Below, piece after piece: positions 40,524-50,519 of a stretch of 64,000 nt of DNA. This DNA is from Emiliania huxleyi CCMP1516 (Eukaryota > Haptophyta > Isochrysidales > Noelaerhabdaceae). The stretch is taken from the NCBI RefSeq assembly GCF_000372725.1, contig NW_005200982.1, positions 186,001-250,000 on the forward strand, read 5' to 3'. The position numbers and the translations under genes are program-made. Positions within the stretch are counted from its first letter, which is position 1, and the number at the start of each line of letters is the position of its first letter. The notes under the pieces were generated by a model. The model did not search any database, was not told where the DNA came from, and was given only the letters and a program-made list of their open reading frames with translations.

Positions 40524-41118
40524 GATGTCCATTAGTTACTCAAGCTCGTGTGCCCCCGTGCCCCGATCAGGATCACGCAACGCTGCACGCCTGAGAGAGA
40601 GACTTCTCCTTCACGCCTGTGGAGTTGCCTTCTGTGGCAGCAGCAGCGTCGGCTCCGCGTGGACTTGCAGAGATCCTACTCCAGCGAGCCGTTGTTTCTT
40701 GCTTGTGGCCTCGGCCTCTGCCTTCTCCTCAGTCCCTGAGGATTCGCCCGCGCCGTCACCGGCACAGTCACCGTCACCGTCGCCGTCCGAGTCGCCGTCG
40801 CCGTCACCGTCGCCGTCGCCTTTGCCGGTCTTGGTTAGCCCGGGAGGACACTGCGTCATCACAGGTGGCGGATCCTGCGCCACCAACAAGGGCTACCCGG
40901 GAACGTATGGAAAGGGCGACGAATGCACCCTCACAAACGTGCCCGAAGTGCTACTCGACGTGCCTACTTTCAACCTCGCCTCCTACCAGGTCAATCCGGA
41001 CGCACCAGAGAAGGGCTGCGAGAGCAACGGGTGGGTGGACTACGTCCTCGTCAACGGCGTCAAATACTGCGGCACCACCGGACCGACTGTCGTCGCCTCC
41101 AACGGAACAATCACTTGA
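40524..41118 (+). CDS. CUB-like extracellular domain with Ser/Pro linker, 3' incomplete
   Basis: A plus-strand frame with a hydrophobic segment (FLLVASASAF), a Ser-Pro repeat linker (about 40745-40825) and a Cys-containing domain: GGHCVITGGGSCATN, GYPGTYGKGDECTL, WVDYVLVNGVKYCGTTGP. The YP...Y...C and YCG...P...S spacing is that of CUB domains, but the frame stops before the last strands, 48 bp short of an inserted element (41166). An acceptor-like ctcctcag before 40736 suggests the linker may start an exon. The start codon is uncertain. Confidence 0.45.
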
Positions 41119-41165
41119 GCGGTCTGGACACTAACGGCGGCCATACCCTGACGAATGATGAATGA

Positions 41166-41407
41166 ACTTGGAGCACTTGGAGTGCAGTGGGCAACCTCAC
41201 ATCCAGGGCCGGTGAGCTGAGAAGCGCATCCAGCGGGCCGGATGATCGGTATCGGGTTACGGGCTAGAGAGCCCTAGCCCCGGGGGTGCGCGTTCGCAGG
41301 GCAAGGGCCTTAAAGTAAACACGGGTCTCCGAGGGTTGGTTCTGCGCTTTGGGTGTCCCCTAGCGGCGGAACGCCCCCTCTACTCGGAGCTAGTAAACAC
41401 CAGACAC
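41166..41407. mobile_element. 242-bp dispersed element with 8-bp target duplication
   Basis: It begins acttggagcacttggagtgc and ends ctagtaaacaccagacac, flanked by ATGAATGA on both sides (41158-41165 and 41408-41415). An inverted copy with moderate divergence lies at 50274-50519. No coding capacity and no clear terminal inverted repeat. Confidence 0.8.
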
Positions 41408-41660
41408 ATGAATGAGAATTTTACTCGAGTACAACAAAAGCCGGTCGCACAACACGATTCACGCGACAGGCAAGGCACGGGCGACGGCTTCCTCAGAAGC
41501 CGTCGTCCTCACCGTAGCCGTCGTCGGACCCCCAATCAGGGGGTCGGCATTTTGACACGCGTGTACGTGGCGGATGCCGGGCGGCGCAGCACGCAGCTGT
41601 CAGGTGAAACGCCATGACTCCGACTGGCGGGCGCCATGCAGCGCAGAGACGAATGCGACA

Positions 41661-42883
41661 ATGGGCTGGTGGAAGTGGCTGCTGTCCAGCACCGCTCACA
41701 GGCCGCGCCGCCTCGCCTTCGTGGCTGTGTGCACACGTGGCTCGTTCGTTTCCATCTTTGACTATGCAGACTATACCGAACGCTTCCTCGGCATCCGACA
41801 GCCGCTCTTCCTGTGCATCCCGGGCAAATACGGCTGGCAGGACCCCATCTTCTTGCGTCTGCACAAGCTGGTGATTGGACGCTTCGGTGCCAGCTCGCTC
41901 CATCGTCTGCCGACAGCGTCACCAAACGCGAGTGTCCTCGATCCCATACTAGCCAGCACCAATGTGCGCATTACCTGGCGCTGCCCCCCCCCCCCCCCAC
42001 ACACACACGCACGCACGCACGCACGCACGCGCGCACACACGCACGCGTGCGCGAACACACACGCACGCACACTCACACTTCTCCATAGCAGATGAATGCA
42101 CAGGTGCTTGGTTTCATTGGTCTCCCTGCACACTTACACCTTTCATCCTAGGTGACGGACATGTACGTGCAAAAGTATGGCAAGCGCGACGCCGTGCATA
42201 CGACCGTCAAAGGTGTGCGCAATCTGGTCCACGCCGTGATGGACGGTCGGCAGCCGCACGGCGACGCCTACGCACGAGTCTCGCAGAGCATTCCTGGCTC
42301 CGCGCCCGTCGTGCCGCACATCGTGCACGCGGCGAGGCCCGGAGGCGGCAACTTGCGTCGTGCGCTTGGCATCCCATCCAACGCGACAGTATTCGCGCGA
42401 CACGGTGGGCAAGGGCAGTTCAACTTGTGGTTCGCGCGCGAAGCCGTCCTGGAAGTCGCCGGCGTGCGGCCGGATATCTTCTTTCTGTTCCTCACGACGC
42501 AAGACTTTTGTGGGCGGCGCGGCTGCCCACCGAACGTGATTCACCTGCCGAGCTCGACAGATCGGTTCGACTTGATCCGCACGAGCGATGCAATGATCCA
42601 CGGCCGCTGGGAGGGCGAGACCTTTGGCCTCGCTGTCGCCGAGTTCGCCACGCACAATCGGCCCGTCATAACCTCCAACAGGTCCTTTCCACACTTCACC
42701 CTTGGTCGCGCCCACCTGGACATCTTGGGCGCCCGTGGCATCTACTACTACGACAGAGCGACCCTCGTCAGCATTCTGCTCGGCTTCAACCGGACGGAGG
42801 CTGCGCAACGCAACTGGCTCGCGTACACTGAATTCGAGCCACGGCCCGTAATGCAAAGGTTTTGGGAAGTCTTCCTCGCTTGA
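41661..42883 (+). CDS. GT4-like glycosyltransferase
   Basis: Two exons, 41661-41963 and 42152-42883, with a phase-0 GT-AG intron, give 344 aa. N-terminal FVAVCTRGSFVSIFDYADYTE resembles the first R-G-x-x-x-x-x-x-D-Y-A strand of a group of algal and large-virus glycosyltransferases. The C-terminal Rossmann half contains FARHGGQGQFNLWFAREAV, FLFLTTQDFC, IHLPSSTDRFDLIRTSDAM and the GT4 E-x7-E type motif GRWEGETFGLAVAEFATHN. It probably transfers a sugar from a nucleotide donor; acceptor unknown. The 188-nt intron holds a poly-C run and a (CACG)n microsatellite. No signal peptide is visible; an upstream exon is possible. Confidence 0.8.
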
Positions 42884-42921
42884 GAACTCGCACCGTGTAG
42901 TTGATGTCCTTCTCCTCGGCC

Positions 42922-43233
42922 TCATGTTGTCGACGTCGCCTCCGTCGCCAGCAGATACACGCATTCGCCGCCCACTCCATTTCTCGTATCCTCTCCTTTT
43001 CTTTCCTTCTGTCCCTCTTTCAGGCGTTCTGTTTCCGTGGCCACTCGTTCCTTCCTCTCCGCCTCAAGTCCCTTCCTCTTCCCTTCCCGTACTTTGATTA
43101 TTGATGCCGCCGTCTGCTGCAGTGCCTTGAGTGAAGTCACCACCCGTGTGTCATACTCCCTCATGATGTCTTCTGGCGGGTCCTGGTCCATCACGCTCGG
43201 CTCGGGCAGTCTTCCAGCGAGCAGTTGCTCCAT
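42922..43233 (-). CDS. small coiled-coil protein, unknown
   Basis: A 103-codon minus-strand frame (EQLLAGRLPEPSV..., IIKVREGKRKGLEAERKER, VATETERLKEGQKERKGED) with strong heptad character in its middle and a clean stop. Its 5' side abuts the GTGCCAGTGCG repeat at 43267-43361. No family is recognised; it may belong to that repeat family. Confidence 0.35.
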   Translation of the reverse strand: MEQLLAGRLPEPSVMDQDPPEDIMREYDTRVVTSLKALQQTAASIIKVREGKRKGLEAERKERVATETERLKEGQKERKGEDTRNGVGGECVYLLATEATSTT

Positions 43234-43266
43234 CGCCTCCCATTCCTCGTCGCTCTCCCTTCTCCC

Positions 43267-43361
43267 TTAGGCGGCTCCCGTGGTGTACCTGTGTTAGTGC
43301 CAGTGCGCGCCAGTCCCGTGCCTAGTGTCGTGCGAGGGAGTTTTGTTGTAAAATTCTTTTT
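43267..43361 (+). repeat. GTGCCAGTGCG dispersed repeat with AATTCTTTTT end
   Basis: ttaggcggctcccgtggtgt, cctgtgttagtgccagtgcg and cgccagtcccgtgcc are followed by gtgcgagggagttttgttg and aaattcttttt. The first half matches 58464-58519 and the second 58290-58336 almost perfectly. Further partial units lie at 43430-43480 and 43505-43545. Confidence 0.85.
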
Positions 43362-43635
43362 GCCGCACAATGGGGCAAGGCTTGGGGCGACCCTTGCGAA
43401 TGTCAAAAAGGCACAATCTCTCGCACAATTTCGACGAGTGCGCGCCAGTCCCGACTGAGTGTGCGCCAGTCCCCCCCCCGATTAGAGCATTGAGGGCCGA
43501 GAGGCAGACTATACGTACACTGGCGCGCACTGGCACTGGAAAAAAGGGATTTACTTTTTGGTTGATGTCACCGATAAGGTAACACCAGCAGCAGCAGCCC
43601 GCAAGGCGCGCGATACACACACACAGCCCACACTA

Positions 43636-45775
43636 TCACTCTGCCTTGGCGTGTCGCTGCGCCTTTGTCCCACCCGCGGAGGACCCGGGAGGCTCCACCG
43701 CGAGGCTCGCCGCCGCACCCACGCCGATGAGAGCAAAGAGGGCCGAGAGGCAGACAGGCGCAGCGGGCCCGAGCCGTTCGTATGCTGGCCCGCCCAGCAG
43801 CGGCCCGACGACGCCAAGCGACTTCTCGACGGAGCCCAAGGCGCCTACGTGGACACCGCGAGCTGGGGCGGGAATACGGTGTCGGGTGTCCGGAGCAGGA
43901 GTACGCCGGCAGCAAGTCAGCAGCAACTGAGTGCAGCCGAGCACGTGGCCTCTCGAGTGCTGGTCGGGATACATGGGGTTGGTACGCCGCATCTACGGCG
44001 CGCCGAGGAGGAGGCCGCGCGAGCTAGGGGCGGCGGAGTTGGCCATGAGCGTCTTGAGCAGCGTGTGGGAGAGGCCCTGCCCCAGGTTGAGGAGCGGGTA
44101 CGAGAGGAGGATCGCGGCGGTGGGGGAGCCTACGTCACGCATACACCAGAGTCAGGTCAGGTACACTTCTCCACACACGCGAGGTGGTGGGGCAAGGGCC
44201 GGGGCAAGCCCTCGCGACTCCACGCCCAAGAGTCAGGAGTCCCACGGCATTCAAAGTGCAGGGAGCGAGAGTGGGCTCTGAAGACGGCATCGTGCCGTGT
44301 TTCGGACCACTGGGAAAGGGCTATGAACACACAGCCGAATATGGCCGAGTGCGTGTGTGTCCTCTGTTTGTGCCAGTCAGAGGAGAAGGGTCTCCGCATC
44401 TAGGGCGGGAGGTATGGGGAGATATGGGGAGATACCCGGGAGATGTGGGTCCGTCTCCCGCAGCTAGGCAGGAGAGCCGAGGGACGCGGCCGCCAGCCCA
44501 AGCCGGCCGGCGGCGGTGGCGGCCAGCGCGAAGCAGAGCAGGCTGGACGGGCGCGCGCCTACATGGCCTCGCCTTGCCCTCCGCGAGGGTTGCCCCCGCA
44601 CTCCTGCTCCGGCTAAGGGAAAAAGCTTGAGGAATTCACCGTAGAGCGTCCAGAGGGGGTGGAAGTGCGCCGTCATCCAATACCCATCTAGAATGTCTTC
44701 CCGACGCAGCCCGCTTAGATCCTCGACTTGGCCCAGCTGCTCGCACAAACCATCGAGATGCTTCGGGGTTGTGTCACACAAGCCTCCCAAGCCCCGCGTG
44801 GGCAGAGAGCGCGCAGATCGCTGGATGGGAGGGGGCCTGCTACTCCGCTAGTCTCCGCGGCGCGCGCCTATCAGTTGACGCCCCGTCACTTAAAGGCTGC
44901 GGGCGGGACAGCGCGGTCCTGCGTGCTGCGCGCGCCAGTGGCCACGAGACGCGGCACGACGAAGCACGTCTGCAGCGCGAACATCCACCCCGCGTACGAG
45001 AGCAGGTAGCCGCGCTGGCCTGCGCGGTAGCCAAGCGCCTAAAAGTCGGCAGCCTTCCCTCCGATGTCGGGCCCCGTAGCCACCCCCAGTGACTGGCGAC
45101 AGGGGACGTGACTTCACTACCCACACGGGGGCTCGGGGGACGGGCGAGCTCGCGCGGGACGTGTCTAGGAGATTGGGGGAGATCGGGGGAGATCGGGGGA
45201 GATCGGGCGAGATCGGGCGAGCTCGTCGTCGAGCTCGCGCGGTACGTGTCTAGGAGATTGGGGGAGATCGGGGGGAGATCGGGGAGATAGGGAAGATAGC
45301 CGAGCGCCTCGCCGACGTACAATGCGCTGGTGGAGTCGTACGAGTGGAAGGAGGCGGCGGCGAGGCCTATGCAACAAGAACGGCGAGGTCTTGCAATCTC
45401 GATGACTCTCGGCGACTCTCGCCGACTCTCAAGGTGGCGGCGACGCCTTGCAGCAGCAGCAGCGCGCGCGTGGACGGGCTCGAGAAGGCCAACCGCAGAG
45501 CCGCGAGGCTTCCGCCGCCGCCGCCCCCACCCCTGCTTCCGCCGCAGCCGCCGCTGCCCGCGCCGGCGGCAGCGGCGCCCCCGCCCCCACCGCTGCTGCC
45601 GATGTGCGCACCAAAGGTATCGGCTCCGCCCTTGCCACTGTGACTGCTGCCGGCGGCGGCGGCGGCGGCGGCGGAGGCGCCGGGCGGGCGGTATGGTAGC
45701 CGACACGCGCAAGCCACCTGCGGACTGGGGCAGAGCCTGATCAGGAGGAGATTGAGGGAGGTTTGTGTGTGTGTG

Positions 45776-45845
<70 letters not shown>

Positions 45846-46635
45846 AGCCGGCCACCTTGCTGGCGTGCCGGCCGAGCCGCCTCAGCGTGCAGTCTCGCAG
45901 CAGGAGGCGCGTCGCCAGCAGCGTCGCCAGCGCTCCGGCGGCGGCCGATACGATGTACAGCGCCGTCCCCCAAACGGCCCCGTGCAGCGCGCCGGCAGCG
46001 AGATTGAGGGCTGAGGATGGAGGGAAGCCGGTGGCTGCGCTGATTAGATTAGCCACGCAGAAGAGGAACGGGTCCTCCGCAGCCTCCTCCCAGGCCTCGC
46101 CCTCGCCCTCGCCCTCGCCCTCGCCCTCGCCCTTGCCCTTGCCCTCCTCCGCCTCTAGCCCCGCCAGCTGGCGAGCAGCGTTTGCCAGCCGCGCTAGTCG
46201 CCGGCGTGGTGAGCCGAAGGTCAACTTGGGCCGCTCGGCGGGCAGATTCACAGCGGTGACCGGCATTGGTGTCAGGCAGCCCGGGCCATAAAAGGCCGAC
46301 ACAGTGAGCGTGCGGTTTGGGTGGCACTTGTCGTTGTAGCTGTGGTTGTACATCTTGAAGACAAAGCATCCCGACGCCGTGTGCCGCACAGAGGGCGTAT
46401 GCTTATTGGGCCGCTTGCAGTTGGTATCGTCGAAATGCTCCACGACCCAGTCGTACGTGTCGTCTGGCTTCAGCTCACAGTGCACGCGTTCCGACGGCCA
46501 GTCGCCGGTGTCGATTTGCATGCACTCGTAGTCGTTGACGGTGAAGGCGCTGGCGTTGAGCTGCAGCTTGCGACCCGCGCGCGGCCACACCCGCGGCGGC
46601 TGGGCGAGCGGCGAGGCGGAAGCTGCGGCGAGCAT
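43636..46635 (-). CDS. predicted fusion: VTT/SNARE-associated-like domain plus MFS C-terminal half
   Basis: Seven exons (46635-45856, 45717-45447, 45366-45301, 45019-44936, 44558-44478, 44129-44016, 43862-43636) close in phase on a stop, giving 540 aa. Exon 1 has a polar Cys-containing N-terminus, a Glu/Gly/Lys repeat, then FCVANLISAATGFPPSSALN, LAAGALHGAVWGTALYIVSA and LLATRLLLRD, like the VTT (DedA/Tvp38) core. Exon 2 is Gly/Ala-rich. Exons 3-7 give six helices of a major facilitator C-half: LLLLQGLAAASFHSYDSTS, GYLLSYAGWMFALQTCFVVP, LLCFALAATAAGRLG, LLSYPLLNLGQGLSHTLLK and VGPLLGGPAYERLGP. The last five introns have GC donors after a phase-1 G. Two separate genes, with MFS helices 1-6 missing, is the alternative. 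Confidence 0.6.
45160..45300. repeat. GATCGGGGGA tandem repeat in intron
   Basis: About ten imperfect gatcgggggagatcgggcga units lie within the third intron of the VTT-MFS gene. Confidence 0.85.
45765..45840. repeat. (GT)n microsatellite in intron
   Basis: A nearly pure GT run of about 75 bp in the first intron of the VTT-MFS gene (CA on the coding strand). Confidence 0.95.
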
Positions 46636-46677
46636 GTGTCCAGTCCCGATGCCTCGAGAGCGGAGAGCATCGAGCCC

Positions 46678-46688
46678 AAAAAGAATTT
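46678..46688 (-). promoter_or_regulatory. AAATTCTTTTT motif upstream of the VTT-MFS start
   Basis: On the coding strand AAATTCTTTTT lies about 43 nt before the ATG at 46635. Comparable motifs precede other starts at 51479-51488 (ATG 51536), 57852-57862 (ATG 57787) and 58595-58605 (ATG 58666). A core-promoter role is inferred only from recurrence and position. Confidence 0.4.
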
Positions 46689-46704
46689 ACCTGGCCGCGC
46701 GCGG

Positions 46705-46790
46705 AAAATCCCTGTGTGGTGGCGGCATGGCGTCCTCCCATCCCTCCCTTGGGTTGTGTGAGTCTGTCTTCTTTCTTGATTCTGAAATAG
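46705..46790 (-). repeat. CCCTCCCTTGGGTTGTCTG upstream repeat, copy 1
   Basis: atccctgtgtggtggcggc, then gtcctcccatccctcccttg, then ggttgt...gtcttctttct. Further copies are at 49846-49915, 57868-57963 (two partial units) and, inverted, 58524-58556. The first three lie upstream of minus-strand genes and all are on the plus strand relative to them. Confidence 0.85.
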
Positions 46791-46971
46791 AAAAGCATCA
46801 ACGCACGTCTCGGAATCGTTGAACAACCATGCTCCATGGCGGTGACATATACTGATAGGCCAGGGCAGCGGGGAGAGGCAGCAGGCGGCCAGCGCAGCAG
46901 CCCGAGTTTGTGCTCCAAGCACAACCCAGCGGCGAATTCCCGTTGACGCTACTCCCCCTCCCTGCTCGGGA

Positions 46972-49491
46972 TCAGGCCCACAGCCTGCTCGCGCGCGGCG
47001 GCGCCCGAGGGAGGGAGCCGACCTCGCGCACAAAGCGCCGCGCGTGGTCCGCTCGCATCCCGACCTCCGCCGCCGCCTCGGCGAGCTCGCCGCCGTCGAG
47101 AGAGAGGAGAAATTCGTCGTCGTCGTAGCCCGCGGCGTCAAAGGCGGCCGCGTAGTCGAGCAGGCCGAGGCCTTCGAGCAGCGGTCGCACCTTGGCCATC
47201 CCGCCCCAGGCGTTTCGCGTCGGAGCCTCCGCCTCTGGCGCGGCCCGGCTGTCCGACTCGGGCAGAGCCTCGTCCTTTGGGGGAGCGCCCTGGGTAGCGC
47301 TCGAGGAAGGGCCGCCGCCGACCGACCCAGCCCCCGTGCTCGAGCGTGCGTAGTAGAGGGCTGCCTCGACAGCGGTGGCAAAGTAGCTCGATGTAGACCT
47401 CAGCTTGACTATGTACGGCTTGCCTGTGCCGGGTAGGTCGTTCCTCTTGTGCACTCCGCGGTAGCCCGTGTTGGAGGTGCTGCTGAGGTGGAGGCGGACA
47501 CCCTCCATCTGAACGGGGGAGGGGGGGGGGGGGGGAGTGAGGGCGTCGCTGCCTCGTCCACCCGCCGGCGCCGCGGCACACACCTCGTCGAGAAGCGGCG
47601 CGGCGCCGCCGCTGTCGGCCACGTCGTCCACCTCGCCCCCCTCCTCCACCCGCCGCTGCTTCCGCCGCGGCGCCTCCGGGGGCGCGTCGCGTCGTTTCTG
47701 CCTCGTCGCAGCAGACGAGGTCGCCGCAGCCGACAAGGTCGCCGCGCCCTGCCCTCCGCCGCCGCTGCCCTCGATCTCCCAGACCTCATCCTCCAAACGG
47801 TGGTAGCGGACGTCGCCGTCGTCGTACGCGACGCAGTGCCCTCTCGCGGAGGAGTGGCCCTTGAACCTCCCGGCGTACCACTCGCCCCCCTCCCACAGCA
47901 CCCGCACGCGCGTGCCCGTGGCGAGCTGCTCCAGCGCGCGCGGCACCTCATCGACGTGGCCCGCGGCCGCCGCCGCCTCCTTTGACGGCGGCGGCGGCGG
48001 CTCTTCGCGCTGGCGCTTGCGGGCAGCGGGCGGTGGCACGGCGCCCCCGCCCACACGTTCGCGCGCGGCGCCGCCCTCGCCCTCTGCCGGCGCAGGCACG
48101 CTGCGCGTCGCGTCCGCCATGGCGCGCTTCTGCGGGTTGGCGTCGGCGGTGCCCCAGGTGCGTGCGGCCTCCTTGAACGCCTCCTTGTGCGAGATCTCCG
48201 AGTCGGACGCCTTGAGCCTCGCCACCTCGTCCTTCATGAAGAGCTGGTACGCGCTCAGCGGCCGCGGCCGCGGCGCCAGCGCGGGCGGTGCCTCGACCTT
48301 GCGAGCCCGCCTGCCTGGCTGCACGATCTGGTGCGGACCGGCGTGCCCCGCGGGCAGCAGGCACCCAAAGGCGCCGCCCGCGCGCTCGAGGGTGTTGCCG
48401 CAGCGCTGCTGCTCGCTCACGGCCCTGCAAACGGCCTCGCACGCCCCGTCCTCCTCGTCCGCCTTCGTGGCCGCGGCCGCCCCGCCGCGCGCGCGCCGCT
48501 CCCTCGCCGACGTGCGCCGTCCGACTCGCGGCTTCCGCCGCTGCTCATGAGGTGGAACGGCGTCCTCCGCCCCGACGCTCACGCAAGCCGCCGCCTCCGC
48601 TCCCTCCCCTTCTTCGCTCGCCTGCCCCTCCTCCACCTCATCCTCGCTCGCGACCTCCTCGGGATCCTCGCACCGGCGGGCCGCCGGATTTGGGTGCATC
48701 CAGCAGTACCAGACTGGAGGGAGCGAAGCGGGCCGGCCGGCTCGCCCCTCGCTCGGTAGTCGCCGCCACTTGTCGCAGCGATCGCAGGCGACCCAAAAGC
48801 TCGAGCGCGGGCGGGATCGCGCTGCCGGGCGCGACGCAAGTTTGTGCGCCGCAGGCGCCGCCGCAGGCGCCGCCGTTGGCACCACTGTGGGCGCCGCCGC
48901 AGGCGCCGCCGTCGGCGCCACTGTGGGCGCCGCCGCAGGCGCCGCCGTCGGCGCCACCGTGAGCCTGCCCATACGCTCCAGAACCACCGCCACCCTCGCC
49001 ACCTCCACTGTCGGCGACGCCACAGACGGGGCTGCCGAAGGCGCCGCGGCTGCCGCCGGTGCCGCTGGCGCAGCCCTCTCCGCCGCGGACGACACCGGGG
49101 GCATCGGTGCCGGCCTCGCTTCGAGCCCGCTGCGAGAGGAGCCCATGCCGAACAGAGAGCCGCGAGGCGGGAACGTCCACTTCCGTGTCTTTGGCGGCGT
49201 GCGAGGCAGCTCCGCGTTGCGTGCCGCCGCCACGAGCGCAGAGAGGGCGAACGGCGAGCCCGCGCACGGCTCAACCCCAGTCTCAGAACCCACGTCCACG
49301 CTCAACCCGCGGGCCGCCGCCGCCGCCGCCAGCGCCGAAAGCCCCGCCCGGGCGTCGTGCCCCTCTGTCGGATTGCAGTCAAACCGGCCGAATGATTCGG
49401 CGGTCAAGGGCGTGAGTAGCGAAACGGCGGGAGCGACGAATGGCGACTTTGACGGCCCGTGCGATGCGGCCTGCTCAGAGAGGAGCGCCAT
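46972..49491 (-). CDS. multidomain chromatin protein: CW zinc finger, HMG/YABBY-like box, Tudor-like, AP2-like, SAM
   Basis: One long frame of 839 aa from ATG 49491. In order: a Pro/Ala/Thr repeat (VAPTAAPAAAP, 48970-48840); a CW zinc finger with FWVACDRCDKWRRLP, W-Y-C-W and RCEDPEE; a Cys/His segment (CGNTLERAGGAFGCLLPAGH); an HMG/YABBY-like box (RPLSAYQLFMKDEVARLK, EAFKEAARTW); a Tudor/Agenet-like barrel (GTRVRVLWEGGEWYAGRFKG, HCVAYDDGDVRYHRLEDEVW); an AP2/ERF-like segment (SNTGYRGVHKRND, YFATAVEAALYYAR); and a C-terminal SAM domain (LLEGLGLLDYAAAFDAAGYD, AEVGMRADHARRFV). CW fingers read H3K4 methylation, so a histone-reading regulator is likely. A 75-nt in-frame segment (47509-47583, poly-G) has intron-like ends. 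Confidence 0.78.
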   Translation of the reverse strand: MALLSEQAASHGPSKSPFVAPAVSLLTPLTAESFGRFDCNPTEGHDARAGLSALAAAAAARGLSVDVGSETGVEPCAGSPFALSALVAAARNAELPRTPPKTRKWTFPPRGSLFGMGSSRSGLEARPAPMPPVSSAAERAAPAAPAAAAAPSAAPSVASPTVEVARVAVVLERMGRLTVAPTAAPAAAPTVAPTAAPAAAPTVVPTAAPAAAPAAHKLASRPAARSRPRSSFWVACDRCDKWRRLPSEGRAGRPASLPPVWYCWMHPNPAARRCEDPEEVASEDEVEEGQASEEGEGAEAAACVSVGAEDAVPPHEQRRKPRVGRRTSARERRARGGAAAATKADEEDGACEAVCRAVSEQQRCGNTLERAGGAFGCLLPAGHAGPHQIVQPGRRARKVEAPPALAPRPRPLSAYQLFMKDEVARLKASDSEISHKEAFKEAARTWGTADANPQKRAMADATRSVPAPAEGEGGAARERVGGGAVPPPAARKRQREEPPPPPSKEAAAAAGHVDEVPRALEQLATGTRVRVLWEGGEWYAGRFKGHSSARGHCVAYDDGDVRYHRLEDEVWEIEGSGGGGQGAATLSAAATSSAATRQKRRDAPPEAPRRKQRRVEEGGEVDDVADSGGAAPLLDEVCAAAPAGGRGSDALTPPPPPSPVQMEGVRLHLSSTSNTGYRGVHKRNDLPGTGKPYIVKLRSTSSYFATAVEAALYYARSSTGAGSVGGGPSSSATQGAPPKDEALPESDSRAAPEAEAPTRNAWGGMAKVRPLLEGLGLLDYAAAFDAAGYDDDEFLLSLDGGELAEAAAEVGMRADHARRFVREVGSLPRAPPRASRLWA

Positions 49492-50273
49492 GCCGCCGCA
49501 CGCGCGGGAAATCAAAGAGAAAAAATATCTGGCCGAGGACGATAGAGAGGCCGCGAGGGGCCAAAATATGCCGCGAGGAGGGCAGAGTTGCGCCGAAAGG
49601 CGGGAGAAGCCGCGAGAGCAAGGGATCGGCAGGCGGCGGCGGCGTCGCAGGACGAGGCAGAGGAGAGCGACGCGACAGAGGAGAAAGCGACAGGAATGAG
49701 GGAGAACGACGAGAGTGGGACGACCGCGAGGTGGCATGAAGGTTGCAGCGAGAATCGGCGAGGGACTGCGAAGGGAGATAGAAAGAGGCAGACGACCAAG
49801 GGTTAGGGTGGGCGACGGCTAGCACCACACTCCTCTCCTTAAAATCCCTGTGTGGTGGCGGCGTGCCGTCCTCCCATCCCTCCCTTGGGTTGTCTGTCTT
49901 CTTTCTTTTCTTTCTAGAGAGGCCGCGGGTGCGGGCGCGACTCGTCGACCAGGGAGAGCGGGCTCGACCTCCCGGGGGTGGAAGTGGGTGCGACCCAATG
50001 CCACCGTCCTCGCCCAGGGAGTCGGGAGCGGGGTCGCCGGAGGCGGAGTCAGCGGGATCGGGCAGAGAGGACGAAACGGCGGCGGGGCTGCGGCCAAAGA
50101 AGGCTAGGAGGGGAGGTCGGGCCCCACAGTCGTCGCGTAACCATCGGAAGGCGAACAGGAGGGAGGACCGAGGGGAGGGAGGGCCCCCCTCGGGGTGGGG
50201 GTGAGGAGACCGTGCGCGGAGCGGAGGGTTCCGAGCGGTGATGTCAGTGAGGAATGTGTGTGTTGTCGTGCTA
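49492..50273. repeat. upstream region carrying shared repeats
   Basis: Segment 49611-49690 (gaagccgcgagagcaaggga, cggcgtcgcaggacgaggca) matches 57975-58060, and 49846-49915 is a copy of the CCCTCCCTTGGGTTG repeat. Both matched regions lie upstream of minus-strand genes (this CW protein and MscL). The plus-strand frame at 49850-50107 is Gly/Arg-rich and not called. Confidence 0.75.
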
Positions 50274-50519
50274 GTGTCTGGTGTCTACTAGCCCCGAGTA
50301 GGGGGGGCGTTCCGCTGCTAGGGGAAACTCGGAGCGCAGAGCTAACCCTCGGGGAGCCGTGTTTACTTTATACGGCCCTTTCCCTGCGAACGCGCACCCC
50401 CCTAGGGGTCAGGGCTCTCTAGCCCGTAGCCCGATGCCGATCATCCGGCCTGCTGGGTGCGCTTCTTAGCTCCCCGGCCCTGGATGTGAGGTTGATGACT
50501 GCACTCCAAGTGCTCCAAG
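50274..50519. mobile_element. inverted copy of the 41166-41407 element
   Basis: tgtctggtgtctactag ... actccaagtgctccaagt runs opposite to 41166-41407, with many substitutions and small indels. No target duplication is visible here. A further ccgcactccaagtgctccaag stub lies at 50551-50572. Confidence 0.75.
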
